This document shows, one piece after another, positions 8,233-17,666 of a stretch of 64,000 nucleotides of DNA (within the stretch, counting starts at the first letter, position 1; each line of letters starts with the position of its first letter). The notes under the pieces are model-generated. The model was not told the origin of the DNA. It saw nothing but the letters and a program-made list of their open reading frames with translations, and did no database searches. The position numbers and the translations under genes are program-made. Source of the stretch: Streptomyces sp. JHA26 (GTDB lineage: Bacteria > Actinomycetota > Actinomycetes > Streptomycetales > Streptomycetaceae); contig NZ_BDJC01000026.1 in the NCBI RefSeq assembly GCF_002005565.1, forward strand, positions 1 to 64,000. The letters are read 5' to 3'.

Positions 8233-9135
8233 ATGAGCACCCTGCCGGTCATCGCGGCGGTCGACGGTTCGCAGGACAGCCTGCGCGCACTGGACTGGGC
8301 CGTCGACGCGGCCCGCGGGCGCGCGGCGCCGCTGCGGGTGGTGCACGTGCGGCAGCACGCCGCCCGGGCACGGGGCGGCGTACCGGTCCCCGGCCCACCG
8401 GACACCGGTGAGGACCCGGTGCTCGAGGAGGCCCGCGCCCGTCTGCGGGACCGGGCCGACACGCCGGAGACGGAGTACCTCGGCGTGGAGGGCGCACCGG
8501 CCGCCGTACTGCCGGAACTGGGCGCCGACGCCCAGCTGCTGGTGCTCGGCTCCCGCGGCCGCGGCGGATTCGCCAGCCTGCTGCTCGGCTCCAACGGTCT
8601 GGCCGCCGCCCGCGACGCCCGGTGCCCCGTCGTCGTGGTGCCCCGCCCCGGCCGTGAGGTGCACGGCGCGCCACCGGCCGAGCCCGGCCCGCGGGTGGTC
8701 GTCGGCCTGCACGTGGACAGCCCCGACGACGCGGTGCTGTCCTTCGCCTTCGCCGAGGCCGCGCGGCGCGGCGCCCGCCTCCAGGTCGTGGCCGCCCACC
8801 CGTGGCCGGTGCAGTCCTGGGCCGCCGCCGGCCAGGCGGTGCCCCTCGTGATCGACGAGGTCTCCGTCAAGAGCGAGACCCGCGTTCTGGCCGACGGCCT
8901 CCTCGCGCCCCACCGCGGACGTCACCACGACGTCCGCGCCGACGCGTACGTCGTGGCCGGTGACGCCGCGGGGCACCTCGTCGCGGCCTCCCGGGACGCC
9001 GAACTGGTCGTCGTCGGCCGCCACCGCCGGCGCCTGCTGGCCCCCGCCCGCATGATGGGCTCGGTCACCCACGCCGTCCTGCTGCACGCCGCGTCCCCGG
9101 TCGCGGTGGTGCCGCCCGCCCCGCCGCGGGAATGA
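8233..9135 (+). CDS. Universal stress protein, tandem USP domains
   Basis: 300 residues made of two UspA-like domains (about 1-145 and 155-295). Each begins with a hydrophobic beta strand and carries the ATP-binding region: VLGSRGRGGFASLLLGS then CPVVVVP in the first, VVGRHRRRLLAPARMMGS then SPVAVVP in the second. The first copy keeps the G-x2-G-x9-G-S nucleotide signature; the second is degenerate. Start ATG with GGAGG upstream. Such proteins act in the cytoplasm in stress or dormancy; a second, similar gene lies at 54543-55415. Confidence 0.9.
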   Translation: MSTLPVIAAVDGSQDSLRALDWAVDAARGRAAPLRVVHVRQHAARARGGVPVPGPPDTGEDPVLEEARARLRDRADTPETEYLGVEGAPAAVLPELGADAQLLVLGSRGRGGFASLLLGSNGLAAARDARCPVVVVPRPGREVHGAPPAEPGPRVVVGLHVDSPDDAVLSFAFAEAARRGARLQVVAAHPWPVQSWAAAGQAVPLVIDEVSVKSETRVLADGLLAPHRGRHHDVRADAYVVAGDAAGHLVAASRDAELVVVGRHRRRLLAPARMMGSVTHAVLLHAASPVAVVPPAPPRE

Positions 9136-9156
9136 CCCCGCACGCCCCCCGGGGGA

Positions 9157-9172
9157 ACCGGCCGCGGCCGGT
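9157..9172. terminator. Perfect 16-bp palindrome after the USP gene
   Basis: ACCGGCCGCGGCCGGT at 9157-9172 lies 22 bases past the USP stop codon. It may act as a terminator, though in such GC-rich DNA short perfect dyads also arise by chance. Confidence 0.35.
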
Positions 9173-9241
9173 CGCCGCCTCCCGCGACCCCGACGCCCGC
9201 CCGCACTCCGTTCAGGGGGCCCGGCCACGTACCATGGCGGC

Positions 9242-9739
9242 ATGTCGTTCCTCCGCCGCCGCAGCGCCACGCCCGCCGGGCCCGACTTCGACGTACTGGC
9301 CATGGACCCCGGTGACTGGCCCGGGAACCTGGGCGCCGGGCTCCTCCCCGCGCCCGACGGCAGCTGCCAGGGTGTCTTCCTGCGCTACGACCTGTTCGGC
9401 GGACGCGGCCCCGCGATGATCATCGGCAATCTGCCGGAGGGCTCCCCGGCCCGCGACGTCCCCGAGGGGGAGATCCCCTTCGAGGTGGCCCAGCTGCTGC
9501 TGGCCCTGGAGAACGACGAGGAGATCACGGTCGTCGGCACCGAGGACGTGCCGGTCATGCAGGGCGACAACCTGCTGATCGTGCGCCGCCTCAAACTCTC
9601 CGAGAGCCGGATCTCCTGCGTGCAGTTCGACCGCAGCGACAACGTCCTGGTGACCATCGCCGCCTGGGACCGTCCCATCACCGACGACCTGTACGCCCTG
9701 CTGAAGCCGCTCCCGGCGGAGCTTTTCCAGCAGGGCTGA
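9242..9739 (+). CDS. Conserved hypothetical protein, 165 aa
   Basis: 165 residues with no motif I can assign to a known catalytic family. It begins MSFLRRRSATPAGPDFDVLAMDPGDWPGNLG, has a central acidic stretch (ALENDEEITVVGTEDVP) and ends with a hydrophobic/aromatic segment; no signal peptide or membrane span. Codon use (GC-rich third positions) and a clean frame support a real gene. It converges on the amidase gene with an 8-base gap. Role unknown. Confidence 0.75.
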   Translation: MSFLRRRSATPAGPDFDVLAMDPGDWPGNLGAGLLPAPDGSCQGVFLRYDLFGGRGPAMIIGNLPEGSPARDVPEGEIPFEVAQLLLALENDEEITVVGTEDVPVMQGDNLLIVRRLKLSESRISCVQFDRSDNVLVTIAAWDRPITDDLYALLKPLPAELFQQG

Positions 9740-9747
9740 GCAGGCCG

Positions 9748-11724
9748 CTACCGCGCGGTCGTGAGCGTGACGTCCGCGGCACGCACGTACGCGACCCGGT
9801 GGCCGTACTGGATCTCGTAGTACCGGTCCCGGCCGGTCACCACCCGGTGGGACGCCTCGTCGAAGGTGACCGCGTAGTAGTACTCGCCCGGCACCTCGTC
9901 GCCCACCACGTACGCCTGCCCCTTCGGCAGCGTGTACCGCAGCGGTGACACCGCCTGCGCGGGCACACCCGCCGGGTAGGCGGCGCTCTCCGGGTACGCA
10001 CGTCCGTACACCGGGACGCTCTCCAGACCGGCGCGCGGGGTGACCAGCCGGCCCGAGGCCGGTACCGCCGCCGGGTGCTTCTTCGGATCGTGGAACCAGG
10101 CCTTCTGGCCCAGGTACCAGATGGCCGTCCAGTCGCCCCACCGGTCGGCCACCGCGAACTGCTGGCCCGTGGAGACCCGCGATGACAGGTCGTTCACCCC
10201 GGTCGTCGGGGTGGTGCCGAGACCCACGTCCTCGACCAGGGGCGCGTTCACGTCGTGGTCGGTGTACAGCCGCACCTCGCTGGAACCGTGCGCAGGGCAG
10301 GGCGTGCCCGCGGCCGTGCAGCCGGTGTACTCCGGGCGGTTCGTGTCGTAGTCGGGGCGGATCGTCACCAGCTGCGCCTTCTTGCCGGCGGTCGGCTCGA
10401 TCGGGCGGCCCAGCAGCTGGAAGTAGTGCCGCCAGTCCCAGTACGGGCCCGGGTCGGTGTGCATCCCGGGGACGGTCGAGGCGGTCGGGCCGGGCACGTT
10501 GTCGTGGCCCAGGATGTGCTGCCGGTCCAGCGGGATGTCGTACTTCCCGGCCAGGTACTTCACCAGCCGCGCCGACGACCGGTACATCGCCTCCGTGTAC
10601 CAGGCGTCCGGGTCCGCGAGGAAGCCCTCGTGCTCCAGGCCGACGGAGTTCGCGTTGACGTACCAGTTGCCCGCGTGCCAGGCCACGTCCTTGGCCTTCA
10701 CGTGCTGTGCGATGTGGCCGTCGGTGGAGCGCAGCGTGTAGTTCCAGGAGACGTAGGTCGGGTCCTGCACCATGTTCAGGACGCCGTTCCAGGTGCCCTC
10801 CGTGTCGTGCACGACGATGTACCGGATGCGCTGGGAGGCGGGACGGTTCCCCAGGTCGTGGTTGCCGTAGTCGCCGTCCCCGAACTCCTCGTACGGTGCC
10901 GGGATCCACTCGCAGGACACCGACGCCGGGCACTCGGTGCCGGCCGAGGCGGCGGCGCGCAGACCGGTGTGCGCCAGCTGCGCCGTGTCGGGGACCACGT
11001 CGGGGCGGGCGGCCAGCGTGATCCGCTGCCCGGCGTCCGTGGTCCGCCGCTCGCCGGCACGGATCACCCCGTACACGTCGTCGGCGTACGCCGCCGCCGT
11101 GGCGGAGTCGTCGGCGCCCGAGAAGCGGGCCACCGCCCCGTACCAGTCCGCCGGGTCCTCGCTGAGCGGCTCGCCCAGCTCCCGCTGTGCGGCGGCCAGC
11201 AGCGCGGCACCGCCCGACACGTTCGCGGCCGGGTCGGTGCGCAGCGCGTCCGGGCTCAGCCCGGTCAGCTCGGCCGCCCTGCGCAGCGTGGTCAGCCGGG
11301 CCGGCAGCCCGTTGGTCGCGGGGGGAGTCGCCTCGCGCGTGCGCCGCGGGGCGCGGGCGTCGTCGCCACGCGGATCCTCGGTGCCCCCACCGTGGTGCGA
11401 GGCCCCGGCCAGCGCGGTGCGGGCGTCGGTGAGGTGCATGGGGCCGTAACCGCCGGTCACGCTCGGGGCGCCGCCGTGCGCGTCCCAGCGGGACTGCAGA
11501 TAGGAGACGCCGAGCAGGACGGACTGCGGCACGTGGTACTCGGCCGCCGCGGCGGCGAACGCCCGCTGGAGGCGGTCCGGGGCGGGCGGTGCGGCCGGCC
11601 CGGCGACGGACGGGGCCGCACCGAGCAGCGGCAGCAGCAGCGCCGCCGCGGCCAGGGCACCTGCCGTCGTACGGACGCGTCTGCCGCCGGGGGCGGGCTC
11701 GGGAACGGTGGCGGATCCTCGCAA
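9748..11724 (-). CDS. Secreted N-acetylmuramoyl-L-alanine amidase (PGRP/Amidase_2)
   Basis: 658 residues. A Sec-type signal (RRVRTTAGALAAAALLLPLLGAAPSVAG) is followed by a long N-terminal region with a lysozyme/lytic-transglycosylase flavour (SVLLGVSYLQSRWDAHGG). The amidase domain follows near residues 295-460: IRYIVVHDTEGTW gives the first zinc histidine, SVGLEHEGF and HILGHDNVPG the others. The C-terminus has two SH3-like beta segments. It should cleave the MurNAc to L-Ala bond of peptidoglycan outside the cell. The start is a TTG with AGGAGG 5 bases upstream; no better start is available that keeps the signal peptide intact. Confidence 0.88.
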   Translation of the reverse strand: MRGSATVPEPAPGGRRVRTTAGALAAAALLLPLLGAAPSVAGPAAPPAPDRLQRAFAAAAAEYHVPQSVLLGVSYLQSRWDAHGGAPSVTGGYGPMHLTDARTALAGASHHGGGTEDPRGDDARAPRRTREATPPATNGLPARLTTLRRAAELTGLSPDALRTDPAANVSGGAALLAAAQRELGEPLSEDPADWYGAVARFSGADDSATAAAYADDVYGVIRAGERRTTDAGQRITLAARPDVVPDTAQLAHTGLRAAASAGTECPASVSCEWIPAPYEEFGDGDYGNHDLGNRPASQRIRYIVVHDTEGTWNGVLNMVQDPTYVSWNYTLRSTDGHIAQHVKAKDVAWHAGNWYVNANSVGLEHEGFLADPDAWYTEAMYRSSARLVKYLAGKYDIPLDRQHILGHDNVPGPTASTVPGMHTDPGPYWDWRHYFQLLGRPIEPTAGKKAQLVTIRPDYDTNRPEYTGCTAAGTPCPAHGSSEVRLYTDHDVNAPLVEDVGLGTTPTTGVNDLSSRVSTGQQFAVADRWGDWTAIWYLGQKAWFHDPKKHPAAVPASGRLVTPRAGLESVPVYGRAYPESAAYPAGVPAQAVSPLRYTLPKGQAYVVGDEVPGEYYYAVTFDEASHRVVTGRDRYYEIQYGHRVAYVRAADVTLTTAR

Positions 11725-11987
11725 AGCGGCCTCCTGTGACGGTCGGGCGTGGCGGGGTGTGCGGGGCCGGGCGTGGGGTCAGTGGTACCCGGCGGTCCGA
11801 CGATCCGTCAATCATGCCGACATTGCGGCGATTTCCCACGTCAACAGGGCTCCGGCGAGTTTCGTGGCGGCGGCTCACCGGCCTGCGGGGCGTCAGTGGA
11901 GTACACCAATGGCCCTCGCCGAAAGACCCGGACACACCAAGTCCGCGGTGTCCCCTTCCCGGGCGGCACCGCGGATTCCCGTCCTCG

Positions 11988-13130
11988 TCAGCGCGTGCCG
12001 ACCGCCGCGCGCACGGCCCGCCGGGCCAGCTGGCAGTCGTCGTGCAGCCGCCGCAGCAGCAGCCGCTGCTCCTCCCCGGAGGGCACGGCGCCCGTGGGGG
12101 CCGCCGTCGGGGTCACCGGAGCCGTCTCCTGCATCGACCGCTGCACGGCCGTCTCGTACGTACGGATCTCGCGGGTCAGCACGAGCATCAGGTTCACCAG
12201 GAAGGCGTCGCGCGCCGCGGGCCCCTGCGACTGGGCGAGCTGACTGATCTGACGGCGGGCCACCGGGGCGTCACCGAGCACCGACCACAGGGTCGCCAGG
12301 TCGTAGCCCGGCAGGTACCAGCCGGCGTGTTCCCAGTCCACCAGCACCGGACCGGCCGGTGACATCAGGATGTTGGACAGCAGCGCGTCGCCGTGGCAGA
12401 ACTGGCCCATGCCCTGGCGCCCGGCGGTGTGGGCGATGCCGTGCAGCAGCTTCTGCAGGTCGCCCAGGTCCCGGTCGGTGAGCAGTCCGAGCTCGTGGTA
12501 CCGGGAGATCCGTGCCGCGTAGTCCAGCGGGGCGTCGAAGGTCCCGGCCGGCGGCCGCCAGGTGTTGAGCCGGCAGAGCGCGCCGAGCGCCGCCCTGATG
12601 TCCGCCCGCGGCGGCACCTCCAGCGGGTGCCGCCGCAGTGCCGCGGGCCGTCCCGGCATCCGCTCGATCACCAGCGTGCCGTTGTCCGGATCCGCCGCGA
12701 TCAGTCTCGGCACCCGCACCGGCGGGCGGTGCCGGACGAACGAGCGGTATGCCGCTATTTCGTGCCGGACCCGCTCGGCCCAGGCGGGGGAGTGGTCCAG
12801 TAAACACTTGGCGACGGCCGTGCTGCGTCCGGTCATACCGACCAGGAGGACGGACCGCCCGCTGCGGCGCAGCACCTGCACCGGGGCGAACTCCGGGCAG
12901 ATCCGGTGCACGGAGGCGATCGCCGTGCGCAGCTGGGCGCCCTGGGCGCCGGACAGGTCGATTCTGCCGCTGAGCGGCTGCGTGCCGGCTCCCGCGCCGC
13001 GCCGCGCCCTGCCCGCCCCGAGCACCGGGGCCGCCGGACGCGCGGGGGCGAGGTAGGGGCCGCCGCCCGCCGCCGGGCGGGGGTGGAGCGATCGCTGCGG
13101 GGCGGACACGGAGGACGATGCTGCGTACAT
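11988..13130 (-). CDS. Aminoglycoside phosphotransferase-family kinase
   Basis: 380 residues. After a Pro/Arg-rich N-terminal segment, the fold shows SVLLVGMTGRSTAVAKCLL (nucleotide-lysine region), then the Brenner-type motif FCHGDALLSNILMSPAGPVLVDWEHAG with catalytic Asp and the metal-binding D of VDWE. This is the APH/choline-kinase superfamily. The substrate could be a small molecule or a metabolite; there is no evidence of drug resistance. The ATG at 13130 is chosen because the upstream in-frame sequence looks non-coding. It is divergent from the nsdB-like gene, with the two promoters sharing about 280 bases. Confidence 0.82.
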   Translation of the reverse strand: MYAASSSVSAPQRSLHPRPAAGGGPYLAPARPAAPVLGAGRARRGAGAGTQPLSGRIDLSGAQGAQLRTAIASVHRICPEFAPVQVLRRSGRSVLLVGMTGRSTAVAKCLLDHSPAWAERVRHEIAAYRSFVRHRPPVRVPRLIAADPDNGTLVIERMPGRPAALRRHPLEVPPRADIRAALGALCRLNTWRPPAGTFDAPLDYAARISRYHELGLLTDRDLGDLQKLLHGIAHTAGRQGMGQFCHGDALLSNILMSPAGPVLVDWEHAGWYLPGYDLATLWSVLGDAPVARRQISQLAQSQGPAARDAFLVNLMLVLTREIRTYETAVQRSMQETAPVTPTAAPTGAVPSGEEQRLLLRRLHDDCQLARRAVRAAVGTR

Positions 13131-13411
13131 GGGCGAGACAGATCCCTTCGTGTGCCTGCTGTGCCTGCCTGGAGGCGGTGCCCGCCGCAGCGGGCGCGCC
13201 CTCCGAAAAGCCTTCGCGCTACCCGCCCGGCCGCCGGGGGCCACCCTGGGGAGTACCCCCCGCGGCGACCGGGTCGGGGTGGCGCATTCCTACCTGACAC
13301 CCGCCCGCCCGTGGCACACCATCTGGCGCACCCTGGCGAACGGTGGCGAATAGTCGCCCGGCAACCCGCGCGGGGCTACTGTCAACTCAGCCGAGAACCT
13401 GGGGGCTTGAC

Positions 13412-14920
13412 GTGAGCGGAGAACCCAACACCCGTCTTTCGGACCTGTTCGGCCTGGCCGGCTGGTCCAAGGGCGAACTCGCGAGGCTGGTCAACCGGCA
13501 GGCGGCGGCCATGGGCCACCCCCAGCTGGCGACCGACACCTCGCGGGTACGGCGGTGGATCGACATGGGAGAGATCCCGCGCGATCCGGTGCCACGGGTG
13601 CTGGCGGCTCTGTTCACCGAGCGTCTCGGCCGTGTCGTGACCATCGAGGACCTCGGTCTGGTCCGGCACGGGCGCGCGGGGAAACGGCAGGGCGGCGGGA
13701 GCGAGGAACATCCCGACGGAGTGCCGTGGGCGCCCGAGCGGACAGCGGCGGTCCTCACCGAATTCACGGGAATGGACCTCATGCTCAACCGACGCGGCTT
13801 GGTGGGCGCGGGCGCCGCGCTCGCCGCGGGATCCGCACTCAGCAGCGCCATGCACGACTGGCTGCACACCGACCCTGCCCTGACTGCCGACGCACCCCAC
13901 GTCACCGATCCCCTGCGCGCCGACCCCGCCGGGTACGACCGCTACGAGGCCGCCCCCATCGGGTCGGAGGAGGTCGAGGAACTGGAGCGTTCGGTCGAGG
14001 TGTTCCGCGCCTGGGACGCCGCCCGTGGCGGCGGACTCCAGCGCAAGGCGGTCGTGGGCCAGCTCAACGAGGTGGGCGGCATCCTCGCCTACCACCATCC
14101 GCCCCACCTGCAACGGCGCCTGTGGGGCGTGGCGGCCAACCTCGCCGTCCTCGCGGGCTGGATGTCGCACGACGTCGGCCTGGAGCCCACGGCCCAGAAG
14201 TACTTCGTCATCGCCGCGCACGCCGCGAGGGAGGGCGGCGACCGGCCCCGGGCCGGCGAGGCACTGTCCCGGGCCGCCCGTCAGATGGTGCACCTGGGCC
14301 GGCCCGACGACGCGCTGGACCTGATGAAGCTCGCCCAGTCCGGCTCCGGCGAGCAGGTGCTGCCCCGGACCAGGGCGATGTTCCACACGATCGAGGCCTG
14401 GGCGCAGGCGTCCATGGGCAAGGGCCAGGCGATGCGCCGGACCCTCGGCCGGGCGGAGGACCTGTTCGTCTCCGACAGGAGCGACGTGCCGCCGCCGAGT
14501 TGGATGCAGTTGTTCAACGAGGCCGACCTGTACGGCATGCAGGCGCTGGCCTACCGCACGCTCGCGGAGTTCGAGCCGGGCGCCGCCACGCACGCCCGGC
14601 ACTACGCGGACAAGGCGCTGGCGCTGCGGGTCGACGCACAGGAACGGTCGAAGATCTTCGACCACCTCTCCATGGCGTCCGCCTGCTTCATCGCCGACGA
14701 TCCGGAGCAGGCGGCCGGGTACGCGCGCCTGGCACTGGTGTCGATGGGGTCCAACTCCTCGCGCCGCACCTGGGACCGGCTGCGCCAGATGTACCGGCTC
14801 ACCGCCCAGTACGCCGGCTATCCGAAGATCCGGGAACTGCGGGAGGAGATCGAACAGGCCCTGCCCAAGGGCAAGGCGTCCAAGGGCGGGGGAAGGGGTG
14901 GCGACATCGCCCGGGCGTAG
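13412..14920 (+). CDS. nsdB: NsdA/NsdB-family TPR regulator, probably NsdB
   Basis: 502 residues from a GTG start. The N-terminus (LSDLFGLAGWSKGELARLVNRQA, then TSRVRRWIDMGEIPRDPVPRVLAALF) resembles a helix-turn-helix/XRE module. A short hydrophobic stretch (GLVGAGAALAAGSALSSAM) follows, then TPR-like helical repeats to the end. NsdA and NsdB of S. coelicolor are negative regulators of sporulation and antibiotic production. I favour NsdB because, from recall, nsdB (SCO7252) lies near chpB, chiF and sigL as here, whereas nsdA is elsewhere. The paralogues are similar, so the letter is not certain. The frame extends to 13343 but the conserved part starts at GEPNTRLS. Confidence 0.72.
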   Translation: MSGEPNTRLSDLFGLAGWSKGELARLVNRQAAAMGHPQLATDTSRVRRWIDMGEIPRDPVPRVLAALFTERLGRVVTIEDLGLVRHGRAGKRQGGGSEEHPDGVPWAPERTAAVLTEFTGMDLMLNRRGLVGAGAALAAGSALSSAMHDWLHTDPALTADAPHVTDPLRADPAGYDRYEAAPIGSEEVEELERSVEVFRAWDAARGGGLQRKAVVGQLNEVGGILAYHHPPHLQRRLWGVAANLAVLAGWMSHDVGLEPTAQKYFVIAAHAAREGGDRPRAGEALSRAARQMVHLGRPDDALDLMKLAQSGSGEQVLPRTRAMFHTIEAWAQASMGKGQAMRRTLGRAEDLFVSDRSDVPPPSWMQLFNEADLYGMQALAYRTLAEFEPGAATHARHYADKALALRVDAQERSKIFDHLSMASACFIADDPEQAAGYARLALVSMGSNSSRRTWDRLRQMYRLTAQYAGYPKIRELREEIEQALPKGKASKGGGRGGDIARA

Positions 14921-14941
14921 CGGGCGGCGCGTGCGCTACGC
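14915..14941. terminator. Bidirectional hairpin between convergent genes
   Basis: GCGTAGCG (14915-14922) pairs with CGCTACGC (14934-14941) over an 11-base loop. The arms include the stop codons of both the nsdB-like gene and the opposing phosphatase-like gene. Confidence 0.7.
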
Positions 14942-16267
14942 CGTCACCCGGGCGACCAGCACACAGGCGCCGTCAGGCCGGCCGGCCGGGCCGGGCCCAC
15001 CGAGCGCCTCCGTCGCGAGCCGTACGCCGTCCCGCGCCGAGCGCGCCCCGGTCAGCCGGGGGGCCAGGGCGAGGAGGCGGTGCAGGGCCGTCGGCGCGAG
15101 TCCGCCGGTGTGCAGGAGCAGCAGGTCGCCGGCCTCGAGCCGCGTCTCGGCGCCCTCGTCCAGCTCACGCCCCGTCCCGTCGCGGAACAGCAGCGGGGCG
15201 GGGCCCCGGGCGTGCGCCCAGGTGAGGGTGCGGGTGCCGGGGCGGTAGCCGCAGTACACGGCGGCGTGCACGGGCGGCAGGGTGGTGGACTCCAGTAACC
15301 CGGTGAGCCGGTCCGGCAGTTCGCCGATCCGCGTACCCCCGGTCGCCAGGCCGCGCAGGGCGCCGATCACCAGGGCCGGCGCCGACGCCACGTCGGTGTC
15401 CGTGCCCGCGAGGGCGCCCACGCTGAGCAGCGTCTCGTCGCCGGCCAGGGGGCACGCGTCGTACCAGCCGCCGCCGCGGGGCGCGCCGACGGGCGCCGCC
15501 GGACACCCGGCGGCCAGGTCGAGGCCGGGCCGTCCCCGGTCCGGGAACCGCAGGAGGGCGTGCCAGGGCGGCGGCACGGCCTCCTGCGGTTCCACCACGG
15601 CCCGTCGCCCACCGTCCGCGTCCCGCGGGTGGCGGTGGAGCGAGTCACGGGTCTCGCTCACCACCCGCTGGCTGCGGCGCAGTTCGCCGACGTCCCGCAG
15701 CACCGCCCACATCGAGGCGGTGCTGCCGTCGGCGTCGAGCACGGGCTCGCCCATCATGTGCACGGTCCGTACGGTGCCGTCGGGGTGCACGACGCGGAAC
15801 TCCCCGTCGACGGGCCGGGCGTCGACGAGACAGTCCGTGACCATCGCGGTGAGCTTCGGCCGGTCCTCGGCGAGCACCAGGGACGGCAGTTCGTCGAGGC
15901 TGAGCGGGGCGGTGGCCGGGTCGAGGCCGAGGATCCGGAAGAGCTCACCGGACCAGTCGGCCTCGTCGGTCAGCAGGTTCCACTCGGCGCTGCCGACCCG
16001 GCTGAGCAGCGATCCGGTCCGCGGCGCGGGGTCCGGGCCGTCCCGCAGTTGCGCCAAGTGCTCGTCGACGTCCGTGAGCTGGTGGAGGGCCAGGTCGCAC
16101 AGGGCGCGCTGCCAGCGTCCCCGCGGATCCGCCGCGTCGTGCCGGGTGCCCCGCCGTACGGCGTCCACGTCGCCCCGCAGCCGCCGCGTCTGCGAGATCA
16201 GTGCCTCGACCGGGCCGCCGCCCGGTGGCTGGGCGGCTGGACGGTCCGCGGAGAGGGGGGACGACAT
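14936..16267 (-). CDS. PAS plus SpoIIE-type PP2C domain protein, active site degraded
   Basis: 443 residues. Residues about 90-200 form a PAS domain (LLTDEADWSGELFRILGLDP, FRVVHPDGTVRTVH). Residues about 235-440 have the SpoIIE/RsbU phosphatase fold. Metal ligands are missing: the usual GGDWYD is GGGWYD (265-270), the G-D-x-x-G-H-G segment is GALAGTD, and the YTDGL segment is HTGGLAP. It is therefore probably a non-catalytic sensor or binding protein rather than a phosphatase. The start is the ATG at 16267. Such proteins commonly act on anti-sigma/antagonist networks; one SigB-type pair lies 18 kb away. Confidence 0.82.
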   Translation of the reverse strand: MSSPLSADRPAAQPPGGGPVEALISQTRRLRGDVDAVRRGTRHDAADPRGRWQRALCDLALHQLTDVDEHLAQLRDGPDPAPRTGSLLSRVGSAEWNLLTDEADWSGELFRILGLDPATAPLSLDELPSLVLAEDRPKLTAMVTDCLVDARPVDGEFRVVHPDGTVRTVHMMGEPVLDADGSTASMWAVLRDVGELRRSQRVVSETRDSLHRHPRDADGGRRAVVEPQEAVPPPWHALLRFPDRGRPGLDLAAGCPAAPVGAPRGGGWYDACPLAGDETLLSVGALAGTDTDVASAPALVIGALRGLATGGTRIGELPDRLTGLLESTTLPPVHAAVYCGYRPGTRTLTWAHARGPAPLLFRDGTGRELDEGAETRLEAGDLLLLHTGGLAPTALHRLLALAPRLTGARSARDGVRLATEALGGPGPAGRPDGACVLVARVTA

Positions 16268-16516
16268 GACGCGCTCCGATGTGCAGACGGTACGACCGAG
16301 GCGGATCCGGGGGGTGGCGGAAGGACCGCTACGACTGTCGCACAGCCCGCGGCGCCCTGTAAGAGGTTTGGCAACACCCGATACGGTGGTGCTCCTGGCA
16401 TATGCCAGGGTCTTCCCGAAGTGGCGTCCGCACACGGTCGGCGTACGTCCGTGGCGCTCCAAGTCGTAGTGTTCCTACGCCACTTGGGGTCCACCGGCCC
16501 CCGGGGGCGTCGTCGC

Positions 16517-17560
16517 TCAGGTGTTCGTCGTACCCCTGTTCCCGTCCGGGGTGTGCAGTGCCGGGCGAGGCGCCGTCACGATCGCGGTGCGCGCCCCTGT
16601 CTCCAGGGCCCGGACGCCGGCTTCGGCGACCACGGAGGCGGCGTACCCGTCCCAGGTGCTCGCCCCGGTGACCCGCCCCTGCCGGGTGGCGTCCACCCAC
16701 TCCTGCACCTCGCGGTCGTAGGCGTCCGCGAACCGCACGAGGTAGTCCTGCGGCACCTCCTCCCGGGCGCCGCCCGCCGCCGTCACCACCATGGTGTGCG
16801 CCTCCCCGATGCGGGCACTGCCCGCCTCGCAGACGGCCTCGCAACGGACCTCGTAGCCGAAACCGCAGTTGACGAAGACCTCCACGTCCACCAGTGCGCC
16901 CCGCTCGGTCTCGAAGAGCACGAACTGCGGATCGAGCAGCCCCTCGGGCGCGCCCGAGGACGGCCGGGGCCGCAGGACGGTCACCGCGGTCAGCTCCTCG
17001 CCCAGCAGCCAGCGGGCGGCGTCGATCTCGTGCGAGACGGAGCTGTTGACCAGCATCGCGGAGGTGAAGTGCGGCGGGGAGGACACGTTGCGGTGCACGC
17101 AGTGCAGCATCAGCGGCCGGCCCAGCCGCCCGCCGTCCAGCAGGGACTTCAACCGCCGGTACTCGGCGTCGTACCGCCGCATGAAGCCGATCTGCGCCAG
17201 CCTGCGGCCGAGCCGCGCCTCCGCCTCCACCACGCGCAGCGCGCCCGCCGGATCCGGCACCATCGGCTTCTCGCACAGCACCGGCAGGCCGCGGGCGAAG
17301 GCGGCCAGCAGCGCCTCCTCGTGCGCCTCGCCCGGCGAGGCGATCAGGACGGCCTCGACGCCGGGCGCGTCGAGCGCGGCCTCGGCGTCCGTGCGCACGA
17401 CCACCCCGTCGATCCCGGCCACGGCCTCACGCGCCCGTTCGGCGTCGGGGTCCGCGACGGCGGCGACCCTGGCGCCGCTCACCACCCTGTCGAGGCGCCG
17501 TATGTGATCGGCGCCCATGTGCCCCGCGCCCAGGACCGCCACACCCAGAAGACCGCTCAC
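16517..17560 (-). CDS. Gfo/Idh/MocA-family oxidoreductase
   Basis: 347 residues from a GTG. Rossmann motif GVAVLGAGHMGADHIRRL at the N-terminus, then the family hallmark CEKPMVPDPAGALRVVEAEA (EKP lysine) and a C-terminal substrate domain with VSHEIDAARWLLGEE. It resembles myo-inositol 2-dehydrogenases, acting on a sugar or cyclitol with NAD(P). No inositol catabolism genes are nearby, so the substrate is open. The in-frame extension to 17641 is not supported by family homology. Confidence 0.87.
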   Translation of the reverse strand: MSGLLGVAVLGAGHMGADHIRRLDRVVSGARVAAVADPDAERAREAVAGIDGVVVRTDAEAALDAPGVEAVLIASPGEAHEEALLAAFARGLPVLCEKPMVPDPAGALRVVEAEARLGRRLAQIGFMRRYDAEYRRLKSLLDGGRLGRPLMLHCVHRNVSSPPHFTSAMLVNSSVSHEIDAARWLLGEELTAVTVLRPRPSSGAPEGLLDPQFVLFETERGALVDVEVFVNCGFGYEVRCEAVCEAGSARIGEAHTMVVTAAGGAREEVPQDYLVRFADAYDREVQEWVDATRQGRVTGASTWDGYAASVVAEAGVRALETGARTAIVTAPRPALHTPDGNRGTTNT

Positions 17561-17666
17561 GCTCCGCCCGCCCCTTCCCTGTCCGCCGCGCACCCGCGAG
17601 GGCGGATGCGTGTACGACGAACAGGGTTTCACGGTCGTCAAGGCCCCGCGGGGCGCGGCGACGGCG

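Noticed and set aside
9212..11935. 907-codon open frame overlapping the amidase and its neighbour
   Set aside because: A shadow frame typical of GC-rich DNA; the low-complexity Arg/Ala/Gly translation matches no family and covers well-supported genes in other frames.
13253..13258. GGGTAC on the minus strand upstream of the phosphotransferase gene as a SigB-type -10
   Set aside because: No GNNT at 14-16 bases upstream.
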